Positions 8,656 to 17,704 of a stretch of 64,000 nucleotides of DNA are shown one piece after another; the stretch's first letter is position 1, and each line of letters starts with the position of its first letter. The notes under the pieces were generated by a model. The model worked only from the letters and a program-made list of their open reading frames with translations. It made no database searches and was not told where the DNA came from. The position numbers and the translations under genes were made by a program. Source of the DNA: Crocinitomicaceae bacterium (GTDB lineage Bacteria; Bacteroidota; Bacteroidia; Flavobacteriales_D; Crocinitomicaceae); assembly GCA_029252405.1 (NCBI GenBank), contig JAQXBM010000057.1:1-64000 (forward strand), in the 5' to 3' direction.

Positions 8656-9852
8656 ATGAAGAAACTTGCATTCCTTTTCCTTGCGGCTGCGATGACGGCC
8701 TGTACAACGGAAACTACAGAAACAACAGACTCTCCTGAAACAAATACTGAAGACTCAACGGCCGTTGTGGAAGTTGAAAAACCAACGTACCCTGAAGATC
8801 GAAAATTCGATGATTTCGCGAATTACATCGCTGGTATGGAAGGGAAGGAAGGTTCTGATTTGAAGGAGTTGGAGTCCTCAGTAACTTGGCAGAATTACAA
8901 AACTGCAATGGACGGTGTTTGGAAAACAACCAACGAGAAATTGCCTGTGATGAAGAATTGGTCGAGCGCTGAAGTGAATCAAGGTGCTGGAACATTGTTT
9001 TATCCTTTCTCGGGACCAGATTTCTTGCACGCTGACGCATTTTTTCCAGAGCATGAGAATATCGTTATGATCGCTTTAGAACCGATTGGAACGTTCCCGA
9101 ACATGGTGGATAAAGCAGCAAAGAGTAAAGATGGTATCTATTTGAATGGTGTGCGTAAATCTCTCAACATGATTCTTGGAAAAAGTTTCTTCCGAACAAT
9201 TGCCATGGCAGATGATTTCAAAGGTGAGGTAGATGGAAATTTACCAGTATTGATGCAATTCATGAAGCGTACGAATCACGAGGTGATGTATCAGGAGGCC
9301 GTGGCAATGAAGCCTGATGGAACCTTAACGACGGACATGTCAAACAATTCGGATTCAACGTACATCGGAAACCGGTATTACTTCAAGCGAAATGGAACTG
9401 ATGAGGTTCGAACACTGACCTACTTTGCCGTGAATCTTCAAAACATGCCATATGTGAGTAGAGGAGGGCTTGTTGCGAAGGGATTGGAAACACGAACGGA
9501 TTTGGTGGCTTATTTAGAAGGAATCGATATGAAATCGACCTACTTGAAGTCGGCATCCTATTTGATGCACCGTCCGACATTCAGCATCATTCGTAACATC
9601 ATTTTGGATAATTCAGAATTCGTACTGCAAGATGATTCTGGAATTCCAATTCAGTATTTTGATAAAGATAAGTGGAATTTAACCTTCTATGGAGATTACA
9701 AATTCCCGATTTCATTGTTCGCTGAACGTCATCAGGAAGACTTGAAAAATGTTTATTTGAACGGAGGTGAGAATGTGAAGTCGTTGCCTTTTGGGATTGG
9801 TTATCAATACCGTAAAGGAACTTCTAACTTGATGAAGGCGGAGAAGAAGTGA
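8656..9852 (+). CDS. Lipoprotein of unknown function
   Basis: 398 residues from the ATG at 8656. ATGs at 8647 and 8650 are possible but add residues in front of a canonical lipoprotein signal (MKK, hydrophobic core, AAMTAC, lipid Cys at residue 16). A Thr/Glu-rich linker follows, then a globular domain of about 340 residues. It includes an FYPFSGPDFLHADAFFP block and a later DLVAYLEGID segment. I recall uncharacterised Bacteroidota lipoproteins with the same block, but no function is assigned. Probably monocistronic. Confidence 0.75.
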   Translation: MKKLAFLFLAAAMTACTTETTETTDSPETNTEDSTAVVEVEKPTYPEDRKFDDFANYIAGMEGKEGSDLKELESSVTWQNYKTAMDGVWKTTNEKLPVMKNWSSAEVNQGAGTLFYPFSGPDFLHADAFFPEHENIVMIALEPIGTFPNMVDKAAKSKDGIYLNGVRKSLNMILGKSFFRTIAMADDFKGEVDGNLPVLMQFMKRTNHEVMYQEAVAMKPDGTLTTDMSNNSDSTYIGNRYYFKRNGTDEVRTLTYFAVNLQNMPYVSRGGLVAKGLETRTDLVAYLEGIDMKSTYLKSASYLMHRPTFSIIRNIILDNSEFVLQDDSGIPIQYFDKDKWNLTFYGDYKFPISLFAERHQEDLKNVYLNGGENVKSLPFGIGYQYRKGTSNLMKAEKK

Positions 9853-9855
9853 TTC

Positions 9856-9885
9856 AACACTTTTGTTCTGGTCGACAAAAGTGTT
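9856..9885. terminator. 10-bp perfect inverted repeat after the lipoprotein gene
   Basis: AACACTTTTG and CAAAAGTGTT form a 10-bp perfect stem with a 10-base loop just after the stop of the preceding gene. It lies between a plus-strand and a minus-strand gene that converge. Neither side has a clean T-tract, so termination is a guess. The 170 bases between it and the next stop (10056) hold nothing else I can identify. Confidence 0.4.
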
Positions 9886-10055
9886 CAAAAACGCCCTTTG
9901 CGCTGCTTTTTCTCCATTCGAAAATCTCTTGAAACTTGGTTTTTTCAGTGATCGCTGACGCGCTTCTTCAAAAACTTACCCGTTTCAATTCTATTTTCTC
10001 TTTTCGTAAAAAAGGCGCGAGAAACAGTTGTCAGAAGTATTTTTCAGTTTCCCGT

Positions 10056-10967
10056 TTAATTTCCATGCTTTTTGAAAAAATCTAAAACGGCGTCTACTTC
10101 TGAGTTCCAGAAATCATAGTCGTGGCCTGCGGTTGGATTGACGTTCAATATCGAAGCTTCGTTTCCACTTTCCTGCAACGCGATGAATAGTTGATTGGAG
10201 TATTCAATTGGGACGATTGCGTCTTTGTCACCATGAGCGAGGTAGACAGGGACTGTTAGTTTTGCGATTGAAGTCACTGCGTTGTCTTGAGTTGTCCAGC
10301 GATCTGTGAATTCGAGGTATGGGCCGTAATATCCATTGTAGAGATTGTCTTTCGTGTACCGCGTTTGATCGAAATCTCCGGATAGTGCTCCGCAAGCTGA
10401 GAAAATTTCAGGGAGATCCATTGCCAACAAAACGGCTCCGCGAGCACCTGTTGAAAGTCCCATAACGAAGTTGTCTTGGCTATCAACCAATAGCTGAAAG
10501 TCATTCTGAATATTTGGAATCATTGTTTCTTTGATCCAAGAGCGAGTAGGGTACTTCAGCCAATCTTTGCGAGTTTCAGGGAAGATGGAATCGCAATAAA
10601 TGCTTTTTCCCATTTCAGGTAGAATGAGCGCATACCCTTTAGCTAAAGCTTTTTCGCACAACTCAGTTTTATCGCACCATTCATTATTGTCGTAGTTCCA
10701 ACCTGGTAGAGCGACAATCGTTCCTTTGAATGCTGTGTCTGAAGGGAATTTAATGATGACCTCCATTGGTCGTCCATTGAAGGTATAGTTGACCGTTGTG
10801 TCAGATTGAATTACCGGACGAACGGTTATTGTAAGGTTTATTGGCTCCACCAATTCTGTTTTCAGCGCTTGTTGCTTTTCTCCAATTTCATAATCATCAG
10901 TGGTGCAAGCTTGAACACTGATCAAAGCGCACGAAAAAAGAACTGGAAAAAGAATGGATCGAATCAT
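10056..10967 (-). CDS. Exported alpha/beta-hydrolase (esterase-like)
   Basis: 303 residues with a lipoprotein signal (SVQAC, Cys at residue 21). The nucleophile elbow GLSTG places the catalytic Ser at residue 172. Acid and base partners follow in AHGDKDAIVP and AGHDYDFW. The layout resembles the PHB-depolymerase/feruloyl-esterase-like and dienelactone-hydrolase group. The oxyanion-side strand reads IVALPGWNY. It acts in the periplasm or at the outer membrane. Substrate not deducible. It has its own -7 promoter element at 10984-10991 and is read away from the terminator of the next gene upstream. Confidence 0.8.
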   Translation of the reverse strand: MIRSILFPVLFSCALISVQACTTDDYEIGEKQQALKTELVEPINLTITVRPVIQSDTTVNYTFNGRPMEVIIKFPSDTAFKGTIVALPGWNYDNNEWCDKTELCEKALAKGYALILPEMGKSIYCDSIFPETRKDWLKYPTRSWIKETMIPNIQNDFQLLVDSQDNFVMGLSTGARGAVLLAMDLPEIFSACGALSGDFDQTRYTKDNLYNGYYGPYLEFTDRWTTQDNAVTSIAKLTVPVYLAHGDKDAIVPIEYSNQLFIALQESGNEASILNVNPTAGHDYDFWNSEVDAVLDFFKKHGN

Positions 10968-10983
10968 ACGGGAATTTCTTGTT

Positions 10984-10991
10984 CAAAGATA
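10984..10991 (-). promoter_or_regulatory. -7 promoter element TATCTTTG for esterase gene
   Basis: Exact TAnnTTTG on the minus strand, ending 16 bases before the esterase ATG and lying just past the intrinsic terminator of the upstream gene. Confidence 0.55.
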
Positions 10992-11008
10992 ATCATCAAA
11001 AGATAAGG

Positions 11009-11049
11009 CAAAAAAAATGCCTCTCATTCACAATGGAAATGAGAGGCAT
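11009..11049 (-). terminator. Intrinsic terminator of the T9SS thioredoxin gene
   Basis: Read on the minus strand, ATGCCTCTCATT pairs perfectly over 12 bp with AATGAGAGGCAT, followed by a run of eight T. It lies 18 bases past the stop codon. Confidence 0.92.
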
Positions 11050-11066
11050 CTTAGGTATAGTTGAGA

Positions 11067-11891
11067 TTACTTAGTAATCTGAACTTTCGTAATTGTTTGT
11101 TCTGTACCGTTTCCGATTTTCACGATGTATTGACCTTCAGTCAAATCAGCAAGGTTCATGTTGAATGAGTTTGATCCAGCAATTGTTGTCTCGTTTGACG
11201 TGTAAACCACTTGTCCAACCAAGTTTGATACTTCGATTGTTACATCAGAAGAAACTGCGTTATTGAAACGAACTGAAACATCTCCATTCGATGGATTCGG
11301 GAAGATTTGAGCATCCGTCAACGTCAATTCTGTAGTTGAAGCTGTACCACAAACTGTCTCAGCTGGAGAGAATCCTGCTGCAGAGAATGCACTTTCGAAA
11401 TCTGCTACCGACTGAATTGGCCAGATATCCAAGTTTTGGATTTGCATGTTGTTGTCAATCAAGGCAAACGTTGGGTAAGCTGTTGGATTGAAGTCAGAGT
11501 TTACTGCTCCTGAACCTCCATCTCCACTTGCTGCTGGCGCGTGAGAGAAAGATCCTCCGTGCTGTGCTTCGAATGATTGAACGTAAGCGTCATCGTCTTG
11601 TCCAGTGTTGATACTGATACATACTAAGTCTGCAGAATTACATCCGTACTTTTCGTGAAGCTCGTTGAAGATCGGAGCCGTACCTTGACAAGGTGGGCAA
11701 TCAACAAAGAAGAAATCAAGAACTACCCATTTACCAGCGTTTGTGTAATCGCTTAGTGTGTGCGTGTTTCCTTCAGTATCCGTAACTGTGAAGTCCGTAA
11801 CTGTTTGTCCAATGGAATATCCTTGGATCTGTGCATTAAGTCCGAATGCAGAAGCACCTAGGACCATTAGAGAAAGTAACATTTTTTTCAT
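11067..11891 (-). CDS. Secreted thioredoxin-like protein with T9SS sorting domain
   Basis: 274 residues. After a signal peptide (cleavage near residue 20) comes a redoxin/thioredoxin fold with the active-site CPPC at residues 65-68 preceded by VVLDFFFVD. Its later segment FNPTAYPTFALID supplies the cis-proline. Residues about 197-274 are a type A T9SS C-terminal sorting domain, with the IFPNPSNGDVSV start and the GQYIVKI...KVQITK end. The protein should therefore be exported through the outer membrane by the type IX system and act as an extracellular or surface-bound thiol oxidoreductase. A terminator follows directly and the gene is monocistronic. Confidence 0.92.
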   Translation of the reverse strand: MKKMLLSLMVLGASAFGLNAQIQGYSIGQTVTDFTVTDTEGNTHTLSDYTNAGKWVVLDFFFVDCPPCQGTAPIFNELHEKYGCNSADLVCISINTGQDDDAYVQSFEAQHGGSFSHAPAASGDGGSGAVNSDFNPTAYPTFALIDNNMQIQNLDIWPIQSVADFESAFSAAGFSPAETVCGTASTTELTLTDAQIFPNPSNGDVSVRFNNAVSSDVTIEVSNLVGQVVYTSNETTIAGSNSFNMNLADLTEGQYIVKIGNGTEQTITKVQITK

Positions 11892-12025
11892 AACTGTTCT
11901 ATTTTAGCGTTAGTTAGAGCCAAAGTACTTTTTTTTTAACAGGGCGCAATCTAAAAATAAGGTAGCTTATTGGAATGCTAAAATTTAAAGCTAAAAGCGT
12001 TTAGTAGAAGGTTGGGCAATGGGTC

Positions 12026-12057
12026 AAAAAAAAGTCCCACGGAATCTAATTCTAGGA
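12026..12057 (-). terminator. Weak terminator after the UbiA-like gene
   Basis: On the minus strand an imperfect stem (TCC...GGA plus GAAT/ATTC) precedes CTTTTTTTT immediately after the UbiA stop. The U-tract is good and the stem poor. The last 15 bases match the end of the rplT terminator at 13641-13654. Confidence 0.4.
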
Positions 12058-12954
12058 TCAACTAGCCGTAGCGATTGTACTTCCAATCATTCCAATAATC
12101 ATCGTTAACCACAATTGTCGACATATTTTGATGTAGCCAGAACGTGAACTAGTTTGAGGTAAGCCATAAAGGAAGCGCAGGGAACCAAGATCCAATATAA
12201 TTAAAGGAATTGTTAAATGTTGATAGGTAGCGATTGTCATAAGCGACAATATTATTGTTGAGACAACGAAAAGTGCTGCCACGTATTTAGAAACGCGAGC
12301 TCCTACCAATATTGGAAGTGTTCTATATCCGAACGCATTGTCTCCATTAATATCTGATAAATCTAATGTAAGTTCACGTGGAATGGTAATCATAAAAACG
12401 AGTGAAGCATATACATATATGAGTACTTCTATTCGATCATTTTCCAAGTTGGAAATAGAATCGCTAACAAGAATGGGTATTACAAGTGGAACGAATCTCG
12501 CAAGTGATGCCATCGCGATATTTCCAATAAGGGGAAGGCGTTTTAGATAGAGGTTATATAACACGGAAATTAAGTAGGCTCCTGTTCCAATCCAAACCCA
12601 ATCCCTAAGGATACATTGAGCAATGTAGATGGATATTCCAATAACGATGAACGTAAATAACCAAAAGTACATTTTCGCCCAATACTTCGAAATAGTTCTT
12701 TCAATAGACCGCTTCTCTAGTTTATTAATCCGATCAATTCCAGTGTCGACAAGATCATTGAGGATAACGCCTGAAATCAGAATTGCTTCTACTCCAATAC
12801 ATATAACAAAGAAGTCAATTGTTGATATTCGGCAACTGTGAAATCCAGGATCGTTTATCAGAAATAGATAGATGCTCACAAATGGGAGTAAGGCCAGCAG
12901 CGAGTGAAACCACCGAATAAAAGTCAAGAAGTCTTTTACCTTTTGGATCAGCAT
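12058..12954 (-). CDS. UbiA-family prenyltransferase-like membrane protein
   Basis: 298 residues and about eight or nine membrane helices. Both Asp-rich motifs of the family are present: NDLVDTGID (residues 66-74, N-D-x2-D-x3-D) and DLSDINGDNAFGYRTLPI (about residues 197-214, D-x2-D-x2-GD). These bind the prenyl diphosphate through Mg. Typical substrates are aromatic or other polycyclic acceptors in quinone, heme or specialised lipid synthesis; the acceptor here is unknown. It overlaps by 7 bases the gene before it, an acyltransferase-like protein, so the two are a unit. They do not sit with menaquinone or heme genes. Confidence 0.85.
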   Translation of the reverse strand: MLIQKVKDFLTFIRWFHSLLALLPFVSIYLFLINDPGFHSCRISTIDFFVICIGVEAILISGVILNDLVDTGIDRINKLEKRSIERTISKYWAKMYFWLFTFIVIGISIYIAQCILRDWVWIGTGAYLISVLYNLYLKRLPLIGNIAMASLARFVPLVIPILVSDSISNLENDRIEVLIYVYASLVFMITIPRELTLDLSDINGDNAFGYRTLPILVGARVSKYVAALFVVSTIILSLMTIATYQHLTIPLIILDLGSLRFLYGLPQTSSRSGYIKICRQLWLTMIIGMIGSTIATAS

Positions 12955-13589
12955 AGTTTTGAATTATTAGAAAGATCGTAATGTAAAAAGTATCGCTCTT
13001 CTTCTCCAATCACTGTTTCGTCAATTACTTTCCAGCCCCATCTCAAATAGGTTAACAATGGTTTTCTTGCGCAGGTCGAGTAGAGTGATTTGTAACCTAG
13101 ATTCCTCATAAAAGGGAAGCAATAAGCTTTTAAGAATTTCCGATTAAGAGCGAGACCAGATTCTCGTTCCAATTGATTCGTAAAAAGTGTTACAATTTCA
13201 CAATGTGGCTGCGGTTTGTCTTTTGGAAATGAGAAACCAAATTCAGCAAATTGTACAATGCTGTTGTTTGTATTGGCCGCTACACTACATTTGATGTGTT
13301 CGCTAGGTGATTTCCAGCTAAGAATGATCAAATCATCATAAGATATTTTTAACCTAAGTTTCCGTTTGAGATCATCCCAACGCCATATTCTGCGTAATAA
13401 ACGATCGTTTGAAATTTCAATGAAAGCGTTATAAAAAGCAGATTCGAATGCGTTTATTTCTTTGCGATTCGAAGGTTGAATTTGCTGGAAGCGCAAGGCG
13501 TTTAATTGACCGTGGGTTCTCATCTTTTTCAGTCTTTGTTCATACAAAGCTGAGTAAGAAATTGATGCATTCACAATTGATTTCAGCAA
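12948..13589 (-). CDS. GNAT-like acyltransferase (tentative), partner of the UbiA gene
   Basis: 213 residues from a TTG at 13589; an ATG at 13523 would give 191 residues, and the start is uncertain. The C-terminal half has the rhythm of a GNAT fold: an EIVTLFTNQ strand, a helix rich in basic residues, LGYKSLYSTC, then LTYLRWGWKVIDE, which corresponds to the usual YxxxGF element. N-acyl amino acid synthases have a similar layout. I do not recognise a named family. The gene starts 51 bases after the rplT terminator and overlaps the prenyltransferase-like gene. Working together on a lipid or small molecule is an inference from this overlap. Confidence 0.45.
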   Translation of the reverse strand: MLKSIVNASISYSALYEQRLKKMRTHGQLNALRFQQIQPSNRKEINAFESAFYNAFIEISNDRLLRRIWRWDDLKRKLRLKISYDDLIILSWKSPSEHIKCSVAANTNNSIVQFAEFGFSFPKDKPQPHCEIVTLFTNQLERESGLALNRKFLKAYCFPFMRNLGYKSLYSTCARKPLLTYLRWGWKVIDETVIGEEERYFLHYDLSNNSKLC

Positions 13590-13640
13590 CTAGGTGTTCT
13601 TCCTTTGCGAATTGCGCAAGTGTCCTGGATTAGAATCAAC

Positions 13641-13671
13641 AAAAAAAGTCCCACCGAAAACGGTAGGACTT
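13641..13671 (-). terminator. Intrinsic terminator of the thrS-infC-rpmI-rplT operon
   Basis: Minus-strand reading: AAGTCCTACCG, loop TTTT, CGGTGGGACTT (11 bp with one G-T pair), then T7. It lies 23 bases beyond the rplT stop. Confidence 0.9.
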
Positions 13672-13694
13672 CCTAAATTATAGCGATGTGTTAA

Positions 13695-14042
13695 TTATTT
13701 CTTCACTGCCTCAACAACTGCTTTGAAAGCATCTGGGTGATTCATGGCTAAATCCGCAAGAACCTTACGGTTTAATTCCATTTCACTTTTGTTGACGAGT
13801 CCCATGAATTGAGAGTAGCTCATTCCATGCTGACGTGCACCTGCGTTAATACGTGTGATCCACAATGAGCGGAAGTTTCTTTTCTTTTGCTTACGTCCTT
13901 CGTATGCATATTGCCATCCTTTTTCGACGGCATTCTTTGCTACTGTCCAAACGTTTTTACGACGTCCATAGTAACCTTTTGCATGCTTCATGATCGCCTT
14001 ACGACGAGCTTTTGAAGCTACATGATTTACTGATCTTGGCAT
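13695..14042 (-). CDS. rplT: 50S ribosomal protein L20
   Basis: 115 residues, full length. The opening [15 protein letters not shown] and the later [33 protein letters not shown] and GMSYSQFM blocks are diagnostic of L20. It binds 23S rRNA early in 50S assembly and in several bacteria represses its own operon. It is the last gene of the thrS-infC-rpmI-rplT cluster and is followed by an intrinsic terminator. Confidence 0.98.
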   Translation of the reverse strand: MPRSVNHVASKARRKAIMKHAKGYYGRRKNVWTVAKNAVEKGWQYAYEGRKQKKRNFRSLWITRINAGARQHGMSYSQFMGLVNKSEMELNRKVLADLAMNHPDAFKAVVEAVKK

Positions 14043-14127
14043 AATAATTTGTTTTTTGACAAGGAGTGCGCTACTATCTCAAACGGCTTGTGTACTCATT
14101 ATCGGGTTAACTCTAACCTGTACATGC

Positions 14128-14146
14128 ATTCGTTACCTTAACGAAT
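14128..14146 (-). repeat. Hairpin between rpmI and rplT
   Basis: ATTCGTTA and TAACGAAT form a perfect 8-bp stem with a three-base loop, touching the rpmI stop. It could stabilise the upstream message or take part in L20 autocontrol. No T-tract follows. Role not shown. Confidence 0.4.
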
Positions 14147-14343
14147 TACTTCATGCACAATTGTTGCTTAATGTTCGCCTCGTCTGATTTGTGTACCAAA
14201 CCAGCCTGAGTCAAGTTACGCTTTTGTTTCTTAGTCTTCTTTGTCAAGATGTGACTTTTAAAAGCGTGCTTTCTTTTGATTTTACCGCTTCCAGTTACAG
14301 TGAATCTCTTCTTTGCACTGGATTTAGTTTTCATTTTTGGCAT
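14146..14343 (-). CDS. rpmI: 50S ribosomal protein L35
   Basis: 65 residues, the usual length. The sequence opens [25 protein letters not shown] and continues with [14 protein letters not shown], the L35 signature. Basic throughout. It lies between infC and rplT, in the conserved order. A structural protein of the large subunit. Confidence 0.98.
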   Translation of the reverse strand: MPKMKTKSSAKKRFTVTGSGKIKRKHAFKSHILTKKTKKQKRNLTQAGLVHKSDEANIKQQLCMK

Positions 14344-14405
14344 CTCTCTTTGTTTTAATTTACCGCTATAATTGCTTTCAATATCTCTAGTCTTAAACGA
14401 CTTTA

Positions 14406-14957
14406 TTACTTTTTCTTTGAGTTGATCATCATCGTCATACGCTTACCTTCCAACTTCGGCATTTGCTCAACAATTCCGTAGTCTTCCAATTCTTGCGCAA
14501 GACGTAACAACAAAATCTCACCTCTATCCTTAAAGACGATTGTACGACCTCTAAAGAATACATACGCTTTCAACTTACTTCCTTCTTTAAGGAATTTCTT
14601 CGCATGCTCTAATTTGAAGTTGAAATCATGATCATCCGTGTTGGGACCAAAACGAATCTCTTTGATGACAACTTTACTTTGTTTGGCTTTGAGTTCTTTC
14701 TCGCGTTTCTTTTGATTGTACAAGAATTTACGGTAATCCAAAATCTTACAAACCGGTGGATTCGCTTTTGGTGAAATCTCTACAAGATCCAACTCAGCTT
14801 CTTCAGCCAATTTCATCGCTTCACGAACCGACATTACTTTAGGTTCGCTTCCTTCGATCACAAGACGAATCTCATCAGCGCGGATTTTTTCGTTAATTCT
14901 ATGCTTCGCAGTATCTTCTCTACGAACAAAATTCTTTTTATTACGAGGTCTTCTCAT
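14406..14957 (-). CDS. infC: Translation initiation factor IF-3
   Basis: 183 residues. After a short basic extension ([12 protein letters not shown]) the N-domain starts at [13 protein letters not shown], and the ERELDLVEI-like segment is [28 protein letters not shown]. The C-domain has [14 protein letters not shown] and ends [10 protein letters not shown]. It keeps 30S subunits apart from 50S and checks the start codon. Unlike the AUU start known from E. coli infC, this one has an ATG at 14957, 8 bases after the thrS stop. It is cotranscribed with thrS. Confidence 0.97.
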   Translation of the reverse strand: MRRPRNKKNFVRREDTAKHRINEKIRADEIRLVIEGSEPKVMSVREAMKLAEEAELDLVEISPKANPPVCKILDYRKFLYNQKKREKELKAKQSKVVIKEIRFGPNTDDHDFNFKLEHAKKFLKEGSKLKAYVFFRGRTIVFKDRGEILLLRLAQELEDYGIVEQMPKLEGKRMTMMINSKKK

Positions 14958-14965
14958 TCAGTTAT

Positions 14966-16912
14966 TTAAACATTAACAGCCAATTCGATTTCAATCGCTT
15001 TCCCAACAAGGTCTGCAAAGCTTTCAACGCTCATGGATCCGATGTCTCCGTTTTCTCCTCTTTGTCGAACTGAAACAGTGTTGTTAGCTGCTTCTTGCTC
15101 TCCAATGATGAGCATAAATGGAATTTTATTTAACTCGGATTCGCGTATCTTCTTACCTACCTTTTCGTTACGATCGTCAACGAATCCGCGAATATCGTAA
15201 TTATTTAGTAATTGTAAAAGCTTTTGGCTGTAATCGTTGTATTTATCACTGATTGGTAGAATTGCTACCTGATCAGTTGTGAGCCATAATGGAAAATCTC
15301 CAGCACAGTGTTCGAGTAAAACAGCAACGAATCTTTCCATCGACCCGAAAGGTGCTCTGTGAATCATCACAGGACGGTGTTTTTGGTTGTCAGAGCCAGT
15401 ATATTCTAGCTCGAAACGCTCAGGAAGGTTGTAATCAACTTGGATTGTTCCCAATTGCCACTCGCGACCAAGCGCATCTTCGACCATGAAGTCCAACTTC
15501 GGTCCATAGAATGCGGCTTCTCCGTATTCAACAACTGTTGGGAGTTCTTTCTCTGCTGACGCTTCGATAATCGCTTGCTCTGCTTTGTCCCAGTTTTCGT
15601 TCGATCCGATGTACTTGTCAGGATCGTTAGGGTCTCTCAAAGAAATCTGCGCTTTGAAATTCTGGAAATCAAGTGTTTTGAAGATGTACAATACAAGGTC
15701 GATTACCTTTTTGAATTCATCTTTTACCTGATCTTGCGTACAGAAAATGTGCGCGTCATCCTGCGTAAACCCTCTTACACGTGTCAATCCGTGAAGCTCA
15801 CCCGATTGCTCGTAGCGGTAAACCGTTCCAAATTCAGCAAAGCGAACTGGAAGATCGCGGTAAGATCGCGGGCGTGATTTGAAAATCTCACAGTGGTGCG
15901 GACAGTTCATTGGTTTCAACAAGAATTCCTCTCCTTCGTCTGGAGTCAAAATGGGTTGAAATGAATCTTCTCCGTATTTCGCGTAGTGTCCTGAACACAC
16001 GTATAGTTCTTTACTTCCGATATGCGGTGTAATCACCTGATCATATCCTCCAGCTTTTTGCGCTTTTTTGAGGAAGTTTTCCAAACGCTCGCGCAATGCA
16101 GCCCCTTTCGGTAACCACAATGGAAGTCCTTGTCCAACTTTTTGAGAGAAAGTGAATAAATCCAATTCTTTCCCCAATTTTCTGTGATCGCGGGCTTTTG
16201 CAAGCTCAACGTTCTCCAAATATTGTGTCAACTCCGATGCCTTCGGGAAGGTGATTCCGTAAATTCGAGTCAATTGCTTGTTCTTCTCATCACCACGCCA
16301 GTATGCTCCAGCAATGGAAGTCAATTTAATCGCTTTGATTACTCCAGTATGAGGAATGTGCGGTCCACGACACAAATCAGTGAATTCACCTTGCGTATAG
16401 AATGTGATGCTTCCATCTTCTAAATCCTCCAGTAATTCCAATTTGTATGGATCTTCTTTTCCTTTGAAGTATTCGATCGCCTCGGCCTTAGGAACTTCTT
16501 TACGAATGAACTCGTTCTTTTGCTTTGCGAGTTCTTTCATTTTCTGTTCGATCTTCTCCAAATCCTTTTCAGTGATTGTGTAATCCATGAAATCCACATC
16601 GTAATAGAATCCATTTTTTACGGGAGGTCCGATCGCCAATTTTACGCCAGGGTAGAAAAATTCAATTGCCTCAGCCATCAAGTGAGCAGAAGAGTGCCAC
16701 ATGGTTGATTTTCCGTCCTTATCGTTCCAGGTGAGTAGTTGCAAGGTCGCATTTTCGGTGATAGGTAGACCAGCGTCTACAACATTACCGTTAACCTTTG
16801 CAGCAAGTACATTTCGGGCGAGTCCTTCAGAAATTCCCTTTGCGATATCCATCGCGGAAGTTCCGTTTTCGACTTCTTTTACCGAACCATCAGGGAGCGT
16901 AATTTCAATCAT
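14966..16912 (-). CDS. thrS: Threonyl-tRNA synthetase
   Basis: 648 residues from the ATG at 16912. A longer frame opens at 16987, but the family N-terminus (TGS domain) begins at [14 protein letters not shown], and a promoter element at 16935-16942 falls inside the extension, so 16912 is chosen. Order: TGS domain (1-60), second additional domain with [10 protein letters not shown] and the later TDLCRGPH (zinc/editing site), then the class II catalytic core with motif 2 ([27 protein letters not shown]) and motif 3 ([16 protein letters not shown]). The C-terminal anticodon-binding domain follows. It charges tRNA-Thr and clears mis-charged Ser. First gene of the operon. Confidence 0.97.
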   Translation of the reverse strand: MIEITLPDGSVKEVENGTSAMDIAKGISEGLARNVLAAKVNGNVVDAGLPITENATLQLLTWNDKDGKSTMWHSSAHLMAEAIEFFYPGVKLAIGPPVKNGFYYDVDFMDYTITEKDLEKIEQKMKELAKQKNEFIRKEVPKAEAIEYFKGKEDPYKLELLEDLEDGSITFYTQGEFTDLCRGPHIPHTGVIKAIKLTSIAGAYWRGDEKNKQLTRIYGITFPKASELTQYLENVELAKARDHRKLGKELDLFTFSQKVGQGLPLWLPKGAALRERLENFLKKAQKAGGYDQVITPHIGSKELYVCSGHYAKYGEDSFQPILTPDEGEEFLLKPMNCPHHCEIFKSRPRSYRDLPVRFAEFGTVYRYEQSGELHGLTRVRGFTQDDAHIFCTQDQVKDEFKKVIDLVLYIFKTLDFQNFKAQISLRDPNDPDKYIGSNENWDKAEQAIIEASAEKELPTVVEYGEAAFYGPKLDFMVEDALGREWQLGTIQVDYNLPERFELEYTGSDNQKHRPVMIHRAPFGSMERFVAVLLEHCAGDFPLWLTTDQVAILPISDKYNDYSQKLLQLLNNYDIRGFVDDRNEKVGKKIRESELNKIPFMLIIGEQEAANNTVSVRQRGENGDIGSMSVESFADLVGKAIEIELAVNV

Positions 16913-16934
16913 AATTGTTCTTTCAATGAATTGG

Positions 16935-16942
16935 CAAAGATA
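16935..16942 (-). promoter_or_regulatory. -7 promoter element TATCTTTG for thrS operon
   Basis: Exact TAnnTTTG on the minus strand, 22 bases before the thrS ATG. It lies inside a longer open frame, which argues against the upstream start at 16987. No T-box or attenuator-like structure is visible in the short leader. Confidence 0.6.
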
Positions 16943-17068
16943 GTGAAAGATGGGAGAATGGAGTGACTGTTTTGCTTCGATTTTCACCGCATTATTTCTT
17001 TAGGAGTTTTGCGTCGTTTTAACCGCAAATGGTGCAAATTGGTTTGGGGTTAAGTTGGTCGAAGTTTT

Positions 17069-17704
17069 TCAATTTTTCTGCCCCAAGATGATTAAGTGGG
17101 TGTCGCTATCTCCAGTTGGAAGTGGGTAATTCACTCGAATTATTTGAAGGTGTTCGAGTTGATGTTGATCAAAGAAACTCAATAGATCCTTTTCAAGGTA
17201 AAAGTGAACCGTCATTTTGTGTCCTGTGCTACCCGTTTGTGTGAACGATTCGCTGTAATTTTTTTCGATGCAACTCACGTAGAAAACACCTTTTGTGTTC
17301 AGGAGTGTTGAGGCGGAAGAAATGAATTCTCCAAGATCAACTTTTGTCAAATATGGAACAATAAAGCCCGCGAATATGGCATCGAATTTTTGGTTGAATT
17401 CATGAATTGTTCGTGCATCCGCTACTTCAAATTCCACTCCTTCGATGTGCTTTTTGGCTTCCTCAATCATTTCTGGAGCAACATCTGTGGCCAAAATTGA
17501 TGCTTTTGGCAGGCGATTTTTCAACCACTTCGTGACAGTTCCTGGTCCACATCCAATTTCCAGAAGAGAAGGTGATTCTGAATTGAGGTAAGAAACAAAT
17601 GCTTCGTAGGTTTCATTATAGATTGTGAGGTCCTTGAATTTCTCATGGTAGGCAGTCGCCAGTTTTCTCCACGTTTCGATCGTGTTCTTGTATTGATCAG
17701 CCAT
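17069..17704 (-). CDS. Class I SAM-dependent methyltransferase
   Basis: 211 residues with motif I LEIGCGPGTVTKWL (residues about 47-60), the acidic end of strand 2 (ILATDVAPEM) and a later FDAIFAGFIVPYL. These mark the Rossmann-like fold that binds S-adenosylmethionine. The acceptor is not deducible. The start overlaps the preceding GNAT gene by 8 bases, making a three-gene run with AMP nucleosidase and GNAT. All three are small metabolic enzymes with no obvious shared pathway. Confidence 0.88.
   Translation of the reverse strand: MADQYKNTIETWRKLATAYHEKFKDLTIYNETYEAFVSYLNSESPSLLEIGCGPGTVTKWLKNRLPKASILATDVAPEMIEEAKKHIEGVEFEVADARTIHEFNQKFDAIFAGFIVPYLTKVDLGEFISSASTLLNTKGVFYVSCIEKNYSESFTQTGSTGHKMTVHFYLEKDLLSFFDQHQLEHLQIIRVNYPLPTGDSDTHLIILGQKN

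Noticed and set aside
12026-13671. The 15-base match between two terminators as a transposon repeat or target duplication
   Set aside because: The shared part is the end of a stem and a poly-T tail, which can recur by chance among terminators. No transposase or inverted end is present.
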